From: Alcaligenaceae bacterium | Lineage (GTDB): Bacteria > Pseudomonadota > Gammaproteobacteria > Burkholderiales > Burkholderiaceae_B | Reading direction: 5' to 3' | Assembly: GCA_030538235.1 (NCBI GenBank) | Contig: JAUNUJ010000007.1 | Location: 1-64,000 of the forward strand | Length of the DNA stretch: 64,000 nt | Part shown: positions 46,625-56,143 of the stretch, in pieces | Numbering within the stretch: position 1 is the first letter of the stretch | How the letters are laid out: every line of letters starts with the position of its first letter | The notes under the pieces: model-generated | The model's database searches: none | The model's input: only the letters and a program-made list of their open reading frames with translations | What the model was told of the DNA's origin: nothing | Position numbers and translations under genes: made by a program

Positions 46625-47398
46625 ATGAATAACACTAAGAATTTATCAAATTCAAATCAGTTAGAGCAATTAGACCGTCTGAGTGCTTTTTTAGATGGTG
46701 AGCTTAGTGAGTCTGAGTTTGATTCTGTACTGGATTGTCTCGATGATGAGCATTGTGCCGAGCTCAAGCGTTATCAGCTGATTAGTGATGTGATGCGTGA
46801 TAGTAGTTTAGCTATTAGTACCACTGATTTGTTTTCAGTGCGCCTAGCTAAGGCATTAGACGCTGAACCTGCTCACTCGATAGAGTCGGCCGACTGGTCA
46901 GAACCATTGCCGGCTACTGGTACCTACGGTGCCTCTGCTGCACCACTTTCTAGCGGTCTACAATCAGCCCGCATTCATGAGAATCCCAGCAAATCCAAAA
47001 CTCGTCTAGCCTTTGTGGCTGGTGGCGTAGCAGCGGCATTTGCTACTATCATGACGTACAATATTTTCCAATCCAGCGAGATTCAAACAGCAGCTGATAT
47101 CTCAGCTCCTGTCTTAGCCTCTAGCGAGATTACGGTCGATGCTACTCCGACACCTGCTCCGGTACAGCCTTCGGCTCCGCTTGTGGTGGTGACTAACAAT
47201 GCGCCGACCCCGTCAACAGCTCGCAGCTTTAGTCACACACCGACTATGGCGCTCAATGCCACTGCATCAAATAGCAGAGGGGCAACTACCGAAGAGCGCC
47301 GTCGAACTTACCCTGAGTATCTACGTTCACATAGTGATATGTCGGCACAAACCCCATTTATGCAGGTTAATTACCAAAGCATAGGTAGTGGTCAATGA
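46625..47398 (+). CDS. rseA: Sigma-E anti-sigma factor RseA/MucA
   Basis: 257 residues. The N-terminal anti-sigma domain starts EQLDRLSAFLDGELSESEFD. A single span (LAFVAGGVAAAFATIMTYNIF, about 129-150) separates it from a Pro/Ala/Ser-rich periplasmic part. It holds RpoE at the membrane until cleaved by DegS-like and RseP proteases. The stop overlaps the rseB start by 4 bp. Confidence 0.9.
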   Translation: MNNTKNLSNSNQLEQLDRLSAFLDGELSESEFDSVLDCLDDEHCAELKRYQLISDVMRDSSLAISTTDLFSVRLAKALDAEPAHSIESADWSEPLPATGTYGASAAPLSSGLQSARIHENPSKSKTRLAFVAGGVAAAFATIMTYNIFQSSEIQTAADISAPVLASSEITVDATPTPAPVQPSAPLVVVTNNAPTPSTARSFSHTPTMALNATASNSRGATTEERRRTYPEYLRSHSDMSAQTPFMQVNYQSIGSGQ

Positions 47399-48438
47399 TC
47401 AGGTTGTTGCATAAACCACGTGTAGGAATTAGTGCACTGTTCTTGAGTCTGGGACTCTCGACCATGGCTTATGCTCAGTCAACAAGCGCAGACCTCCCCA
47501 TGGATGGAGCACAAGTAGGCCAAGAGGTCGAAGAGCTCAATCTGGAGCAACTGCTGTCACAGATTCAATTGGCTTCATCCCGAGTAAATTACCAAGGGGT
47601 CTTTGTGTCACATTGGGCCAATCAAAATTTAGTGACCTCAGGCATTACTAATATTTTTAATAATGATCAGTTATCACGTCGCGTCGAGTCGCTGGATGAT
47701 AGTCCAATTGAGGTGTTACGTACGGGTGAGCAACAGATTCAATTAATTCCCGACAAGCAGATTGCTATTAGCACACCGATTAGAGAGCATGATTTTCCCG
47801 GTTTGTTATTGACTAAAGCCACTGGGATTTCAAATTATTATTTTGCCCATGAATTAAACGCACCGGCCAGAGTGGCAGGTATTGAGTGTAAGAAAATCCT
47901 CTTAGAGCCGCGCGATGACAATCGCTATGGCTTCAGACTTTGTGTAGAGCCTATCAAACGTTTATTGCTTCAAATTGAAACTGTCAATCCGAAGCAACAA
48001 ATCATCAGTCAGACCACCTTTACTCATTTGCTTCTCGATGATCAAGTGGATCCCGAGTCAGTACATACGGCGCATGATTATGTTAACTGGACTCATTTGA
48101 AGCCTAGCTCTGATGAGGTGGATCTTGAGGCTGAGGGTTGGCAGTTTTCGTTGCCTAGCGGTTTTCAAAAAGTTACCAGTTTCAAGTTAGTGATGGGAAC
48201 CAAAAAAGAAGTTCGGCAACTAACACTTTCAGATGGTCTTTCTTCTTTCTCCTTGTTTGTTCAAGAGCTTGCTGAGCAGGACAAAGAGCAGTATGGGCAT
48301 TCCGATCAAGTAGAAGGATCGGTTAATATCTACAGTAGACGTCTGGGCAATTATTGGCTTACCGCATTAGGCGCCATGCCTTTGCCAACCCTTGAAGCGG
48401 TTGCAGAGTCTGCTAAGCATAGTTCAATTGTGGACTAG
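47395..48438 (+). CDS. rseB: Sigma-E regulatory protein RseB/MucB
   Basis: 347 residues with a signal peptide (ALFLSLGLSTMAYA). ASSRVNYQGVFVSHWANQN is the MucB/RseB lipoprotein-sensor domain start, and the C-terminal domain includes LPSGFQKVTSFKLVMG. RseB shields periplasmic RseA from cleavage and senses mislocalised lipoproteins or lipopolysaccharide. Translation is coupled to rseA. Confidence 0.93.
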   Translation: MIRLLHKPRVGISALFLSLGLSTMAYAQSTSADLPMDGAQVGQEVEELNLEQLLSQIQLASSRVNYQGVFVSHWANQNLVTSGITNIFNNDQLSRRVESLDDSPIEVLRTGEQQIQLIPDKQIAISTPIREHDFPGLLLTKATGISNYYFAHELNAPARVAGIECKKILLEPRDDNRYGFRLCVEPIKRLLLQIETVNPKQQIISQTTFTHLLLDDQVDPESVHTAHDYVNWTHLKPSSDEVDLEAEGWQFSLPSGFQKVTSFKLVMGTKKEVRQLTLSDGLSSFSLFVQELAEQDKEQYGHSDQVEGSVNIYSRRLGNYWLTALGAMPLPTLEAVAESAKHSSIVD

Positions 48439-48495
48439 GTGTTTTAACTTTAAAAGCACTGGTTCAAATACCATTAGTATCTAAGGACATTTAGT

Positions 48496-50043
48496 ATGTT
48501 AATGAAAAAAACCTTTATATCCACCTTATTAGCGATGAGTTTATTAGCCTCTACGGCAAGCGCTCAGGATAATAAATTATTACCTTCACCGGTGGTTAAG
48601 CAAGAAGCTAATTCTTCCAATCAAGCGCCGGTGACGATTAATCCACAGGCTAATGGTCTAGTTGCTTTACCTGACTTTACTGCTATTGTGGCCAAGACTG
48701 AAACAGGCGTGGTCAACATCCGTACTATGGAAAGTGTGCCGACACGCGGTTTTAGCGGCGGCCAATTCGGTATGGATCCGGATATGGAGGATATTTTCCG
48801 TTTCTTCTTTGGTCCTGATTTCGGTTTTCCGGGTCAACGCAATGACCGAGAGCGTCGCGCACCACAACAGGGTGATCGTGCTGAGCGCCAAGTGCCGAGC
48901 AATGTCGGTTCCGGTTTTGTCATTTCTGACGATGGTTACATCATCACCAACAATCACGTGATTGATCGAGCATCTAAGATTATTGTGACCTTGCACGATG
49001 GCAAGGAGCTGACCGGTGAAGTTATCGGTACCGATGAGCGTACTGACTTAGCTCTGATCAAGGTCGAAGCCACTGATCTGAAGCCATTAGAAATCGGTGT
49101 TTCCGATGATCTTAAAAAGGGTCAATGGGTTCTAGCTATTGGTTCTCCCTTTGGTCTGGACTCCACTGTGACTGCCGGTATTGTTAGTGCGATAAATCGC
49201 GATACCGGTGATTACCTGCCATTTATCCAAACCGATGTGGCGGTTAATCCCGGCAACTCAGGTGGTCCTTTGATTGACCTGAGTGGTAGGGTTGTAGGTG
49301 TTAATTCGCAAATCATTTCACGTTCCGGCGGATTTATGGGGATTTCATTATCTATCCCGATTAATGAAGCGATGAAAGTGGTTGAGCAGCTCAAAGAGAC
49401 CGGTCGCGTGGTTCGCGGTCGTATTGGTGTGACCATCTCCGAAGTTCAGGAGGATGTAGCTGAAGCTATCGGTCTAGTCAATGCCGAGGGTGCCTTGGTT
49501 AGCAATGTCGAACAGGGTAGTCCAGCTCAAAAAGCCGGGATTCGCCCGGGCGATGTCATAATCAAGTTTGATGGCAAGGACATTAAAAAATGGTCTGATC
49601 TGCCACGTATGGTGGGTCAAACTCGTCCTAATACCGAATCAACTATTGAGGTATGGCGTCGCGGTAAAGCCGTTGAGATGAAAATTACGGTTGAAGGGAT
49701 TAATGGCGAAGCGGCGATCGCTGCAGCCAAACCTGATCAACAGCCTGAGGCAGCAGAAGCCGCCGAAGCAGACAGACTAGGCTTGGTGGTGGCGGATCCT
49801 TCGGCAGCGCAAAAGCAACTTTTGGGAACTGATGGTGGTGTGGTCGTCACTGATGTGCAGGGCGCAGCGATTGAAGCCGGTCTGATGGTCGATGATATTA
49901 TCCTTGTACTCAATGATCAGGATGTCAAGAATCTCACGCATTATCGTGAACTCGTCAAGAGCTTACCTAAAAATAAAAATGCGGCCTTATTAATACGTCG
50001 TGATGATTTAACGCAGTGGGTCGCAGTTCAACCTGAAAAATAA
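48496..50043 (+). CDS. mucD: Periplasmic serine protease MucD/DegP-like
   Basis: 515 residues. The first ATG (48496) has AAGGA 8 nt upstream. A signal peptide ends at STASA. The trypsin-like domain shows H154 in TNNHVID, D184 in RTDLALIK and S255 in VNPGNSGGPL. A Gly/Phe-rich insertion (RFFFGPDFGFPGQRNDRER) forms the LA loop. Two PDZ domains follow (about 285-375 and 420-505). It degrades or refolds damaged envelope proteins. Its place after rseB is the MucD arrangement. Confidence 0.95.
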   Translation: MLMKKTFISTLLAMSLLASTASAQDNKLLPSPVVKQEANSSNQAPVTINPQANGLVALPDFTAIVAKTETGVVNIRTMESVPTRGFSGGQFGMDPDMEDIFRFFFGPDFGFPGQRNDRERRAPQQGDRAERQVPSNVGSGFVISDDGYIITNNHVIDRASKIIVTLHDGKELTGEVIGTDERTDLALIKVEATDLKPLEIGVSDDLKKGQWVLAIGSPFGLDSTVTAGIVSAINRDTGDYLPFIQTDVAVNPGNSGGPLIDLSGRVVGVNSQIISRSGGFMGISLSIPINEAMKVVEQLKETGRVVRGRIGVTISEVQEDVAEAIGLVNAEGALVSNVEQGSPAQKAGIRPGDVIIKFDGKDIKKWSDLPRMVGQTRPNTESTIEVWRRGKAVEMKITVEGINGEAAIAAAKPDQQPEAAEAAEADRLGLVVADPSAAQKQLLGTDGGVVVTDVQGAAIEAGLMVDDIILVLNDQDVKNLTHYRELVKSLPKNKNAALLIRRDDLTQWVAVQPEK

Positions 50044-50070
50044 AGTACAATATACTGTTGTTGAACGCTA

Positions 50071-50097
50071 AAAAGGCGCAATCTAAGCGCCTTTTTT
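50071..50097 (+). terminator. Intrinsic terminator of the rpoE-mucD operon
   Basis: AAAAGGCGC pairs with GCGCCTTTT around 8 nt and ends in TTTTTT. lepA starts 27 bp later. Confidence 0.9.
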
Positions 50098-50124
50098 GTT
50101 ACTTATCGCTTTTTTCTGGAATTC

Positions 50125-51915
50125 ATGCAGCATATTCGCAATTTCTCTATTATTGCCCATATTGACCATGGTAAATCTACCTTGGCCGATCGCTTAATTC
50201 ATCGTTGTGGTGGTCTGTCTGATCGCGAGATGTCGACTCAGGTTCTGGACTCCATGGACATTGAGCGTGAGCGTGGTATTACCATTAAGGCGCAAACGGC
50301 CGCCTTAACCTATCAGGCCAAAGATGGTCAAATTTACAATCTGAATTTAATTGATACGCCCGGGCACGTTGACTTCTCATATGAGGTTAGTCGTTCACTC
50401 TCGGCCTGCGAGGGAGCACTCTTAGTAGTAGACGCCTCTCAGGGTGTCGAGGCACAAACCGTGGCAACTTGCTATACCGCGATTGAACTCGATGTAGCGG
50501 TTTTGCCGGTTCTTAACAAAATGGATTTAAACTCCGCCGATCCTGAAGCCGCTAAAGAAGAAATCGAAGAGGTAATCGGCATTGATGCGTCTGAGGCCAT
50601 CCCTGCCAGCGCTAAAACCGGTATGGGTATTGATGATATTCTCGAAGCCATTGTGGCCAAGGTCGAACCTCCGGAGGGTGACCCCGAGGCGCCTTTACAA
50701 GCACTGATCATCGACTCTTGGTTTGATAATTACGTGGGTGTGGTGATGTTAGTGCGCATTGTTAATGGCGTGCTTAAGCCCAAGGATCGTATGCGCTTCA
50801 TGTCAACCCACCAAACCCATCTTTGTGAGCAGGTGGGTGTCTTTACCCCCAAGGTTGAGCAGCGCAAGCACTTGAGTGCGGGCGAGGTGGGCTTTATTAT
50901 CTCTGGCATCAAGGAACTTGAACACGCCAAGGTGGGCGATACCATTACCATTGTCGGCAAAGAAGCCACTGAGCCTTTGCCCGGCTTCAAAGAGGTTAAG
51001 CCACAGGTTTTTGCTGGTTTATACCCGGTCGAAAGCAGTGAATACGACCAGTTACGAGACTCTCTCGAAAAGCTCAAGCTAAATGACGCCTCATTGATGT
51101 TTGAGCCCGAGGTTTCTGAGGCTTTAGGTTTTGGTTTCCGTTGCGGATTCCTTGGGCTTTTGCATATGGAAATTGTGCAGGAGCGCTTGGAACGCGAGTT
51201 CGATATGGATATTATCACCACGGCGCCTTCAGTGGTCTATGAGGTGGAGCTTAACAATGGCTCGGTTATGACGGTAGAGACACCGTCGCGCATGCCGAGC
51301 ATAGGTGAGATTGCTGATATTCGTGAGCCGATCGTGCAAGTCAGTCTGTTGATGCCACAGGATTATGTGGGGCCGGTGATGACTCTGTGTAATCAGAAGC
51401 GCGGTATTCAAAAAAATATGATTTATCACGGTCGTCAGGTTAATTTGGTCTATGAAATGCCATTAGCCGAGATTGTGTTGGATTTCTTTGATAAGCTTAA
51501 GTCCGTTTCTCGAGGTTACGCCTCCATGGACTACGAGTTTGTCGAGTTTCGCAGTTCTGAGGTGGTGCGTGTCGACTTGTTGATAAATGGCGACAAGGTC
51601 GATGCCTTATCAATGATTGTTCATCGTCAGCATGCACGTCAGCGAGGTCGTGAGGTGGTGTCTAAAATGCGCGGTCTGATTCCACGTCAGATGTATGATG
51701 TTGCGATTCAGTGTGCCATTGGTGCCGAGGTGATCGCCCGTGAAAACGTCAAGGCTTTACGCAAAAACGTTCTGGCCAAGTGTTACGGTGGTGATATTTC
51801 ACGTAAGAAGAAACTCTTAGAGAAACAAAAAGAAGGTAAGAAACGCATGAAGCAGGTTGGTAGTGTGGAGATTCCACAAGAGGCTTTCTTGGCAATCTTA
51901 CAAGTCGAAGATTAA
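50125..51915 (+). CDS. lepA: Elongation factor 4 (LepA)
   Basis: 596 residues. G1 [10 protein letters not shown]2 [13 protein letters not shown]3 [12 protein letters not shown], and G4 NKMD are intact. The C-terminal LepA-specific part contains [20 protein letters not shown]. It is a ribosomal GTPase that aids translation under stress and 30S assembly. lepB follows after 22 bp. Confidence 0.97.
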   Translation: MQHIRNFSIIAHIDHGKSTLADRLIHRCGGLSDREMSTQVLDSMDIERERGITIKAQTAALTYQAKDGQIYNLNLIDTPGHVDFSYEVSRSLSACEGALLVVDASQGVEAQTVATCYTAIELDVAVLPVLNKMDLNSADPEAAKEEIEEVIGIDASEAIPASAKTGMGIDDILEAIVAKVEPPEGDPEAPLQALIIDSWFDNYVGVVMLVRIVNGVLKPKDRMRFMSTHQTHLCEQVGVFTPKVEQRKHLSAGEVGFIISGIKELEHAKVGDTITIVGKEATEPLPGFKEVKPQVFAGLYPVESSEYDQLRDSLEKLKLNDASLMFEPEVSEALGFGFRCGFLGLLHMEIVQERLEREFDMDIITTAPSVVYEVELNNGSVMTVETPSRMPSIGEIADIREPIVQVSLLMPQDYVGPVMTLCNQKRGIQKNMIYHGRQVNLVYEMPLAEIVLDFFDKLKSVSRGYASMDYEFVEFRSSEVVRVDLLINGDKVDALSMIVHRQHARQRGREVVSKMRGLIPRQMYDVAIQCAIGAEVIARENVKALRKNVLAKCYGGDISRKKKLLEKQKEGKKRMKQVGSVEIPQEAFLAILQVED

Positions 51916-51937
51916 TAATCGGAGTAGCTGAAAAGTC

Positions 51938-52753
51938 ATGGATTATGCCCTAATTTTATTACTCTTACTGGTGGTTGCAATCGTCATTAAAGTTGTCGAT
52001 CGCTTAGTTCTCAAGCCCAGAAGAGTGGCGGAGTATGGAGATGCCGAGGCAAAGCATAGGGGCTGGTTTATCGACCTTGTGCATAGCTTTTTTCCGGTGA
52101 TTTTAGCCGTCTTTGTACTGCGCAGTTTTATTGTGGAGCCGTTTCGTATCCCATCGGGATCGATGTTGCCAACATTAGAAGCCAAGGACATGATCTTGGC
52201 CAATAAGTTTTCTTACGGTGTGGTTTTTCCGGTGTTCAATAAAAAGATCATACCTATAGGCAGTCCGGAGCGTGGTGATGTGGCGGTTTTCCGCTATCCG
52301 CCACAACCCGAGATCGACTACATTAAGCGTATCGTTGCTTTACCGGGTGATACGCTGGTTTACGATAATAGACAAAAAACACTCGCGGTCAATGGCCAGC
52401 TTTATGGTCAAATGGACTTAGGGCCCTATATTAATCCCGAGCAACAAAGCGGTGCACCGGAACAGTATGCGGAAATTGCTGAGTCAAAGTCGTATAATAT
52501 CTTGAAATTGCCTTACGATAATCTCGCCCGTCCACACATTCGTTACCCATTTTTGGATCATTGTGAATACATGGTCGAGCAGTTAAGTTGTACTGTACCG
52601 GAAGCGCATTATTTTGCTCTAGGCGACAATCGGGATAATAGCGTGGATAGCCGTTTCTGGGGTTTTGTTCCCGAAGAAAATATTGTCGGCAAAGCATTTT
52701 TTATCTGGATGAACTTGGGCTTTAATTTTGATCGTATTGGGTCCATTAAATAG
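51938..52753 (+). CDS. lepB: Signal peptidase I
   Basis: 271 residues with two membrane spans (residues of about 3-22 and 47-65). Catalytic S75 lies in PSGSMLPT and K130 in DYIKRIVALPGD. The GDNRDNSVDSRFWGFVP block is the C-terminal box. It cleaves signal peptides of exported proteins such as those of A2M and MucD. It forms an operon with lepA, rnc, era and recO. Confidence 0.96.
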   Translation: MDYALILLLLLVVAIVIKVVDRLVLKPRRVAEYGDAEAKHRGWFIDLVHSFFPVILAVFVLRSFIVEPFRIPSGSMLPTLEAKDMILANKFSYGVVFPVFNKKIIPIGSPERGDVAVFRYPPQPEIDYIKRIVALPGDTLVYDNRQKTLAVNGQLYGQMDLGPYINPEQQSGAPEQYAEIAESKSYNILKLPYDNLARPHIRYPFLDHCEYMVEQLSCTVPEAHYFALGDNRDNSVDSRFWGFVPEENIVGKAFFIWMNLGFNFDRIGSIK

Positions 52754-52767
52754 ATTAAAATTGACCT

Positions 52768-53541
52768 ATGAATTTAAGACAACTACAAGACAAGCTTAAC
52801 TACCAATTTAACAACGAAGATTTGTTAATGCGCGCTTTGACGCATCGTAGCCACGGGCAGTCAAATAATGAACGTCTAGAATTTCTAGGGGATTCTATTC
52901 TCAACTTTACTATTGCCTCACTCTTATTTGAAGGCCTTAAAAAAGAAGACGAAGGCGATTTATCACGGATCCGTGCCAGTTTAGTTAATCAACAAACCTT
53001 AGCTGATCTTTCTACCATGCTTGGTTTGTCAGAAGTACTGCGTTTAGGTGAGGGTGAACTAAAAAGCGGTGGTTTTAGACGGCCCTCAATCTTAGCCGAT
53101 GCATTAGAAGCGATTTTTGGTGCTATCTACGTCGATTCCGATATACAGGCTGCGCAGACAGTGATTGCTCGTCTTTATAAGCCATTGATTGCCAATGTTG
53201 ATTTTAAGACGGCCGGTAAAGATAACAAAACCCTTCTGCAAGAGATGCTACAAGCCAAGCGCTTAGCCTTGCCGAAGTACGTGGTGGTTGACACACGAGG
53301 TGCCGCTCACGATCAGGAGTTTGTCGTCGAATGTCGAATTGAAGACTTGAATATTGTCACTGAGGCCAGTGGTCATAGTCGCCGACAGGCCGAACAAAGT
53401 GCTGCTTCACTAGCTTTGGAGCAAGTTGCCCCGATTCTTTCCAACAGTAATTTCAGTAAAGAAAAACATAAAGAGCGTCAAGCCATGCAACTCAGTTTGC
53501 CGGTTGCAACCGAGCAGGAACAATCAAATGACGGAAATTAA
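52768..53541 (+). CDS. rnc: Ribonuclease III
   Basis: 257 residues. The signature NERLEFLGDSILNFTIA and the second acidic pair in LADALEAIFGAIYVD form the Mg site. The dsRNA-binding domain covers about 155-225 (KTLLQEMLQAKRLALPKY). It processes rRNA precursors. A 30-residue Gln/Lys-rich tail extends past the usual end, and its last 14 bp overlap era. Confidence 0.96.
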   Translation: MNLRQLQDKLNYQFNNEDLLMRALTHRSHGQSNNERLEFLGDSILNFTIASLLFEGLKKEDEGDLSRIRASLVNQQTLADLSTMLGLSEVLRLGEGELKSGGFRRPSILADALEAIFGAIYVDSDIQAAQTVIARLYKPLIANVDFKTAGKDNKTLLQEMLQAKRLALPKYVVVDTRGAAHDQEFVVECRIEDLNIVTEASGHSRRQAEQSAASLALEQVAPILSNSNFSKEKHKERQAMQLSLPVATEQEQSNDGN

Positions 53542-54421
53542 TAATCAGCGTTGCGGTTTTGTGGCGGTGGTGGGTCGTCCCAATGTCGGTAAATCCACGC
53601 TGACTAATGCCTTAATTGGCGCTAAAATCTCTATTGTTTCAAGAAAATCTCAAACCACACGTCATCGAATTCAGGGTGTTTTAACCCGTGGCGAGGATCA
53701 ATTTGTCTTTATCGATACTCCCGGATTTCAGACACGTCATGGCGGGGCGATGAATCGTTTAATGAATCGCGTGGTCACACAAGCCTTGTCCGAGGTTGAT
53801 GTCGTCGTGCATGTGGTAGAAGCCGGTAAATGGTCCGAGGGCGACGAAAAGATTCTACCCCTATTACCTAAGCATAAAGACGTAATTTTAGTTTTATCTA
53901 AAATTGACGCAATCAAAAACAAGGCCGAACTCTTTGAGTTCACTAGTCGTATCATCACTAAGCATCAGTACGATGCAGTGGTGCCGGTGAGTGCGCTCAG
54001 AGGCAATCAGTTGGAGATTTTGTTAGACGAAATCGCTCAGCGTCTGCCGCAGGGCGAGTTTATGTTTGACGAGGATACCTTGACTGACCGCTCAATGCGT
54101 TTTATCGCCGCTGAAATTTTACGCGAAAAAATCTTTCGCTTAGTGGGTGATGAGTTGCCTTACGCTTCTACCGTAGTGATTGAAGAGTGGCAAGAGGACG
54201 ACAAGGGCGTACAGATTAATGCCTGCGTCGTGGTCGAGCGTGAAAGTCATAAACCAATCTTACTCGGTGCCGGCGGTCAACATATGAAGCGAATTGCCAG
54301 CGAAGCGCGTCAGGAGATCCGTGAGATGGTCGGTAAGCCGGTCTTTCTGGAAGTATTCATCAAGGTCCGCAAAGGTTGGTCAGAGCAAGAAAGTGCTTTG
54401 CGCGACTTAGGTTATGAGTAG
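53528..54421 (+). CDS. era: GTPase Era
   Basis: 297 residues from ATG 53528, inside the end of rnc. G1 GRPNVGKST, G3 DTPGF and G4 SKID are present, and the C-terminal KH domain includes ILREKIFRLVGDELPYAS and GAGGQHMKRIASEAR. Era binds the 3' end of 16S rRNA in 30S assembly. recO starts within its last codons. Confidence 0.96.
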   Translation: MTEINNQRCGFVAVVGRPNVGKSTLTNALIGAKISIVSRKSQTTRHRIQGVLTRGEDQFVFIDTPGFQTRHGGAMNRLMNRVVTQALSEVDVVVHVVEAGKWSEGDEKILPLLPKHKDVILVLSKIDAIKNKAELFEFTSRIITKHQYDAVVPVSALRGNQLEILLDEIAQRLPQGEFMFDEDTLTDRSMRFIAAEILREKIFRLVGDELPYASTVVIEEWQEDDKGVQINACVVVERESHKPILLGAGGQHMKRIASEARQEIREMVGKPVFLEVFIKVRKGWSEQESALRDLGYE

Positions 54422-55019
54422 ACGCAGAACTCGAATTCTAGACGCTGAAGCGTATCTACTTAATGCCTATGCATGGAGTGAAACCTCAGTTATTGCCCAT
54501 ATTTTCTCCAAAGACCACGGCGTCGTGGTAGCAGTGGCCAAGGGGGCAAAGCGTCCTTATTCAGTGATGCGACCTATTCTCAGTCATTTTCATCCCTTAT
54601 TATTAAGCTGGAGCGGACAGGGCGAGGTTAAAACACTGGTTCGCGCTGAAAATAACGGTTTCTTCCCGATTCAAGGTCGTGCCCTAATGCCGGCTTGGTA
54701 TATGAATGAACTGATCCTTAAGTTCCTAGCGCCGGAAGACCCACACCCTGATTTATTCGATATTTACACTGACTGTTTACGACAATTGGCTGATGGGCAC
54801 AATGAAAACGTCGTGCTGAGACGTTTCGAATGGGAATTGTTGGCTAAAAGCGGTTACGGCATCGAAGAAGAGATGCCTGATTTTACTGATCCTGCGGTCA
54901 ATCGTCGTTGGCGCAAGCAGTTGCGACAGCGCTTGGATGAGCAATTGGAACACCGTGATCTTAAGACTCGAGATGTGATTCAATCGCTGCATCATTTGGC
55001 ACGTTCGCAGCGCTCTTAA
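54414..55019 (+). CDS. recO: DNA repair protein RecO (short)
   Basis: 201 residues, below the usual 230-260. The N-terminal OB-fold is clear (AYLLNAYAWSETSVIAHIFS, DHGVVVAVAKGAKRP) and a helical part follows (VVLRRFEWELLAKSGYG). The C-terminal region is shorter than in E. coli and no zinc cysteines are seen. RecO helps load RecA onto SSB-coated DNA. It overlaps era by 8 bp. The pdxJ and acpS genes that often follow in betaproteobacteria are absent; a riboswitch and an exporter gene come next. Confidence 0.9.
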   Translation: MSRRRTRILDAEAYLLNAYAWSETSVIAHIFSKDHGVVVAVAKGAKRPYSVMRPILSHFHPLLLSWSGQGEVKTLVRAENNGFFPIQGRALMPAWYMNELILKFLAPEDPHPDLFDIYTDCLRQLADGHNENVVLRRFEWELLAKSGYGIEEEMPDFTDPAVNRRWRKQLRQRLDEQLEHRDLKTRDVIQSLHHLARSQRS

Positions 55020-55154
55020 CCGTTTAATCTTAAATTATTTAAATCTTCTTGATGTCTACTAAAAGTTCGAACTTTCTCGAATTGCTCTAAGCTCGCAAGT
55101 TGAAACTATCTAGCACTTCAACGACGGCAAATAGAGCGTAATTCCATATTTTGC

Positions 55155-55182
55155 TTGAAGCGTTATTTCATCGGAGTATAAT
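55155..55182 (+). promoter_or_regulatory. Promoter for the riboswitch-exporter transcript
   Basis: TTGAAG and a perfect TATAAT are 16 bp apart, ending about 13 bp before the first conserved riboswitch bases. Initiation near 55189 would place the whole aptamer in the transcript. The 135 bp between recO and this promoter show no gene. Confidence 0.7.
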
Positions 55183-55189
55183 AACTTCG

Positions 55190-55407
55190 TTCTTAGGGGA
55201 GTAGTTGTTCGTATATCCCTACGAAGCTGCCGTCAACATATTTGCCTTAGCAAGACTTAGCAAGACTTAGCAAAACTGAGTAGCGCTTAACAAGCATTAG
55301 CATCTTTAGGCATGGCGTCAGCGTCTCTCGCATGAAAGCTTAGCACTTCCAGGCGCGCAGATTAACGAGACTTAAGACAGGTATAAAACCTCTTAGTGGG
55401 CGGTTTT
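55190..55407 (+). ncRNA. yybP-ykoY (manganese) riboswitch
   Basis: GGGGAGTAG (55196-55204) and CGTCAACATA (55231-55240) are the two hallmark conserved segments of the yybP-ykoY class. Between them TTCGTA and TACGAA form a hairpin. TTAGCAAGAC follows, the conserved 3' aptamer strand. The class binds Mn2+ and controls Mn exporters, and the next gene belongs to a family it regulates. Before the start codon ATAAAACC and GGTTTTAT form a hairpin covering the ribosome site, so control of translation initiation is likely. The stretch 55280-55380 is the expression platform. Confidence 0.85.
55246..55275 (+). repeat. Three tandem copies of a 10-bp unit in the riboswitch
   Basis: CTTAGCAAGA is repeated twice exactly and once with one change (CTTAGCAAAA). 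The unit coincides with the conserved TTAGCAAGAC 3' strand of the aptamer, so this part of the RNA exists in triplicate. Confidence 0.9.
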
Positions 55408-56016
55408 ATGCTTGTCTTTTTCGTGCCTGCCCACAGCTTGGAGTTCTCATTGGACGCTTTTATCGCATCTGTTTTAGCGGTCGCTCTGGCCGAGATTGGT
55501 GACAAAACTCAATTACTCGCACTTTTTCTGACCGCTGTTTTTGCCCGTAAATCCGCCATTGTTTTAGGTATTTTAATCGCTACGATTCTGAACCACGCAG
55601 TTTCTGCTTGGTTCGGTGTCTGGGTTTCTGAGAATTTAACTCAAACGACATTAACTTGGATTGTCGCCGTGAGTTTTATTGTTGTGGGTCTATGGCTTTT
55701 AAAACCGGATAAAGACGATGAGGTCGAAGAAAAGTATGTCAAGTGGGGTGCTTTTGCTGCAACGACTGTGTTGTTTTTCTTTGCCGAGATTGGCGATAAA
55801 ACCCAAATTGCGACGGTACTGCTGGCAGCTAAATATAATGATTTCTATCCTGTCTTAATAGGCAGCACCAGCGGTATGATGCTGGCAAATGTCCCGGTAG
55901 TTTACTTGGGTGCTTGGTTGATGAATAAATTGCCATTTAAGCAAGTACGTTACGGCGCCTGTGTGCTATTTTTATTATTAGGGGTGGGTACTCTCATCAG
56001 GTACTATTATTTCTAG
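55408..56016 (+). CDS. TMEM165/GDT1-family (UPF0016) Mn2+ exporter
   Basis: About 202 residues. The two family signatures E-x-G-D-K-T/S are clear: ALAEIGDKTQLLALFL and FFAEIGDKTQIATVLL, on two inverted three-span halves. These cation transporters export Mn2+ (and Ca2+) with protons. Start ATG 55408 is set inside the hairpin before it; GTG 55396 is possible, and a TTG at 55438 would remove a short extra leader. The Mn riboswitch just upstream supports the Mn role strongly. Confidence 0.9.
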   Translation: MLVFFVPAHSLEFSLDAFIASVLAVALAEIGDKTQLLALFLTAVFARKSAIVLGILIATILNHAVSAWFGVWVSENLTQTTLTWIVAVSFIVVGLWLLKPDKDDEVEEKYVKWGAFAATTVLFFFAEIGDKTQIATVLLAAKYNDFYPVLIGSTSGMMLANVPVVYLGAWLMNKLPFKQVRYGACVLFLLLGVGTLIRYYYF

Positions 56017-56040
56017 TCTGAGCATGGTTTGAGTAGGTGT

Positions 56041-56070
56041 AAAAGCAAACGCAAACGCAAAAGTAAAAGC
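56041..56070. repeat. Short imperfect GCAAA(A/C) repeat
   Basis: Five copies of a GCAAAC/GTAAAA-type hexamer lie between the exporter stop and the terminator. The run is low-complexity, with no evident role. Confidence 0.6.
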
Positions 56071-56072
56071 AA

Positions 56073-56104
56073 AAACCGGTGTCCCAATTAAGTGACACCG
56101 GTTT
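56073..56104. terminator. Bidirectional terminator
   Basis: AAACCGGTGTC and GACACCGGTTT form an 11-bp stem around 10 nt, with A/T flanks on both sides. It serves the convergent exporter and BI-1 genes. Confidence 0.85.
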
Positions 56105-56143
56105 GAACAGCTTCTATACGGCAAAACTAGCAGTCTAGAGTGA

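Noticed and set aside
56041-56070. Short A-rich repeat as a CRISPR-like or satellite array
   Set aside because: Units are only 6 bp and imperfect, with no spacers; it is simple low-complexity DNA.
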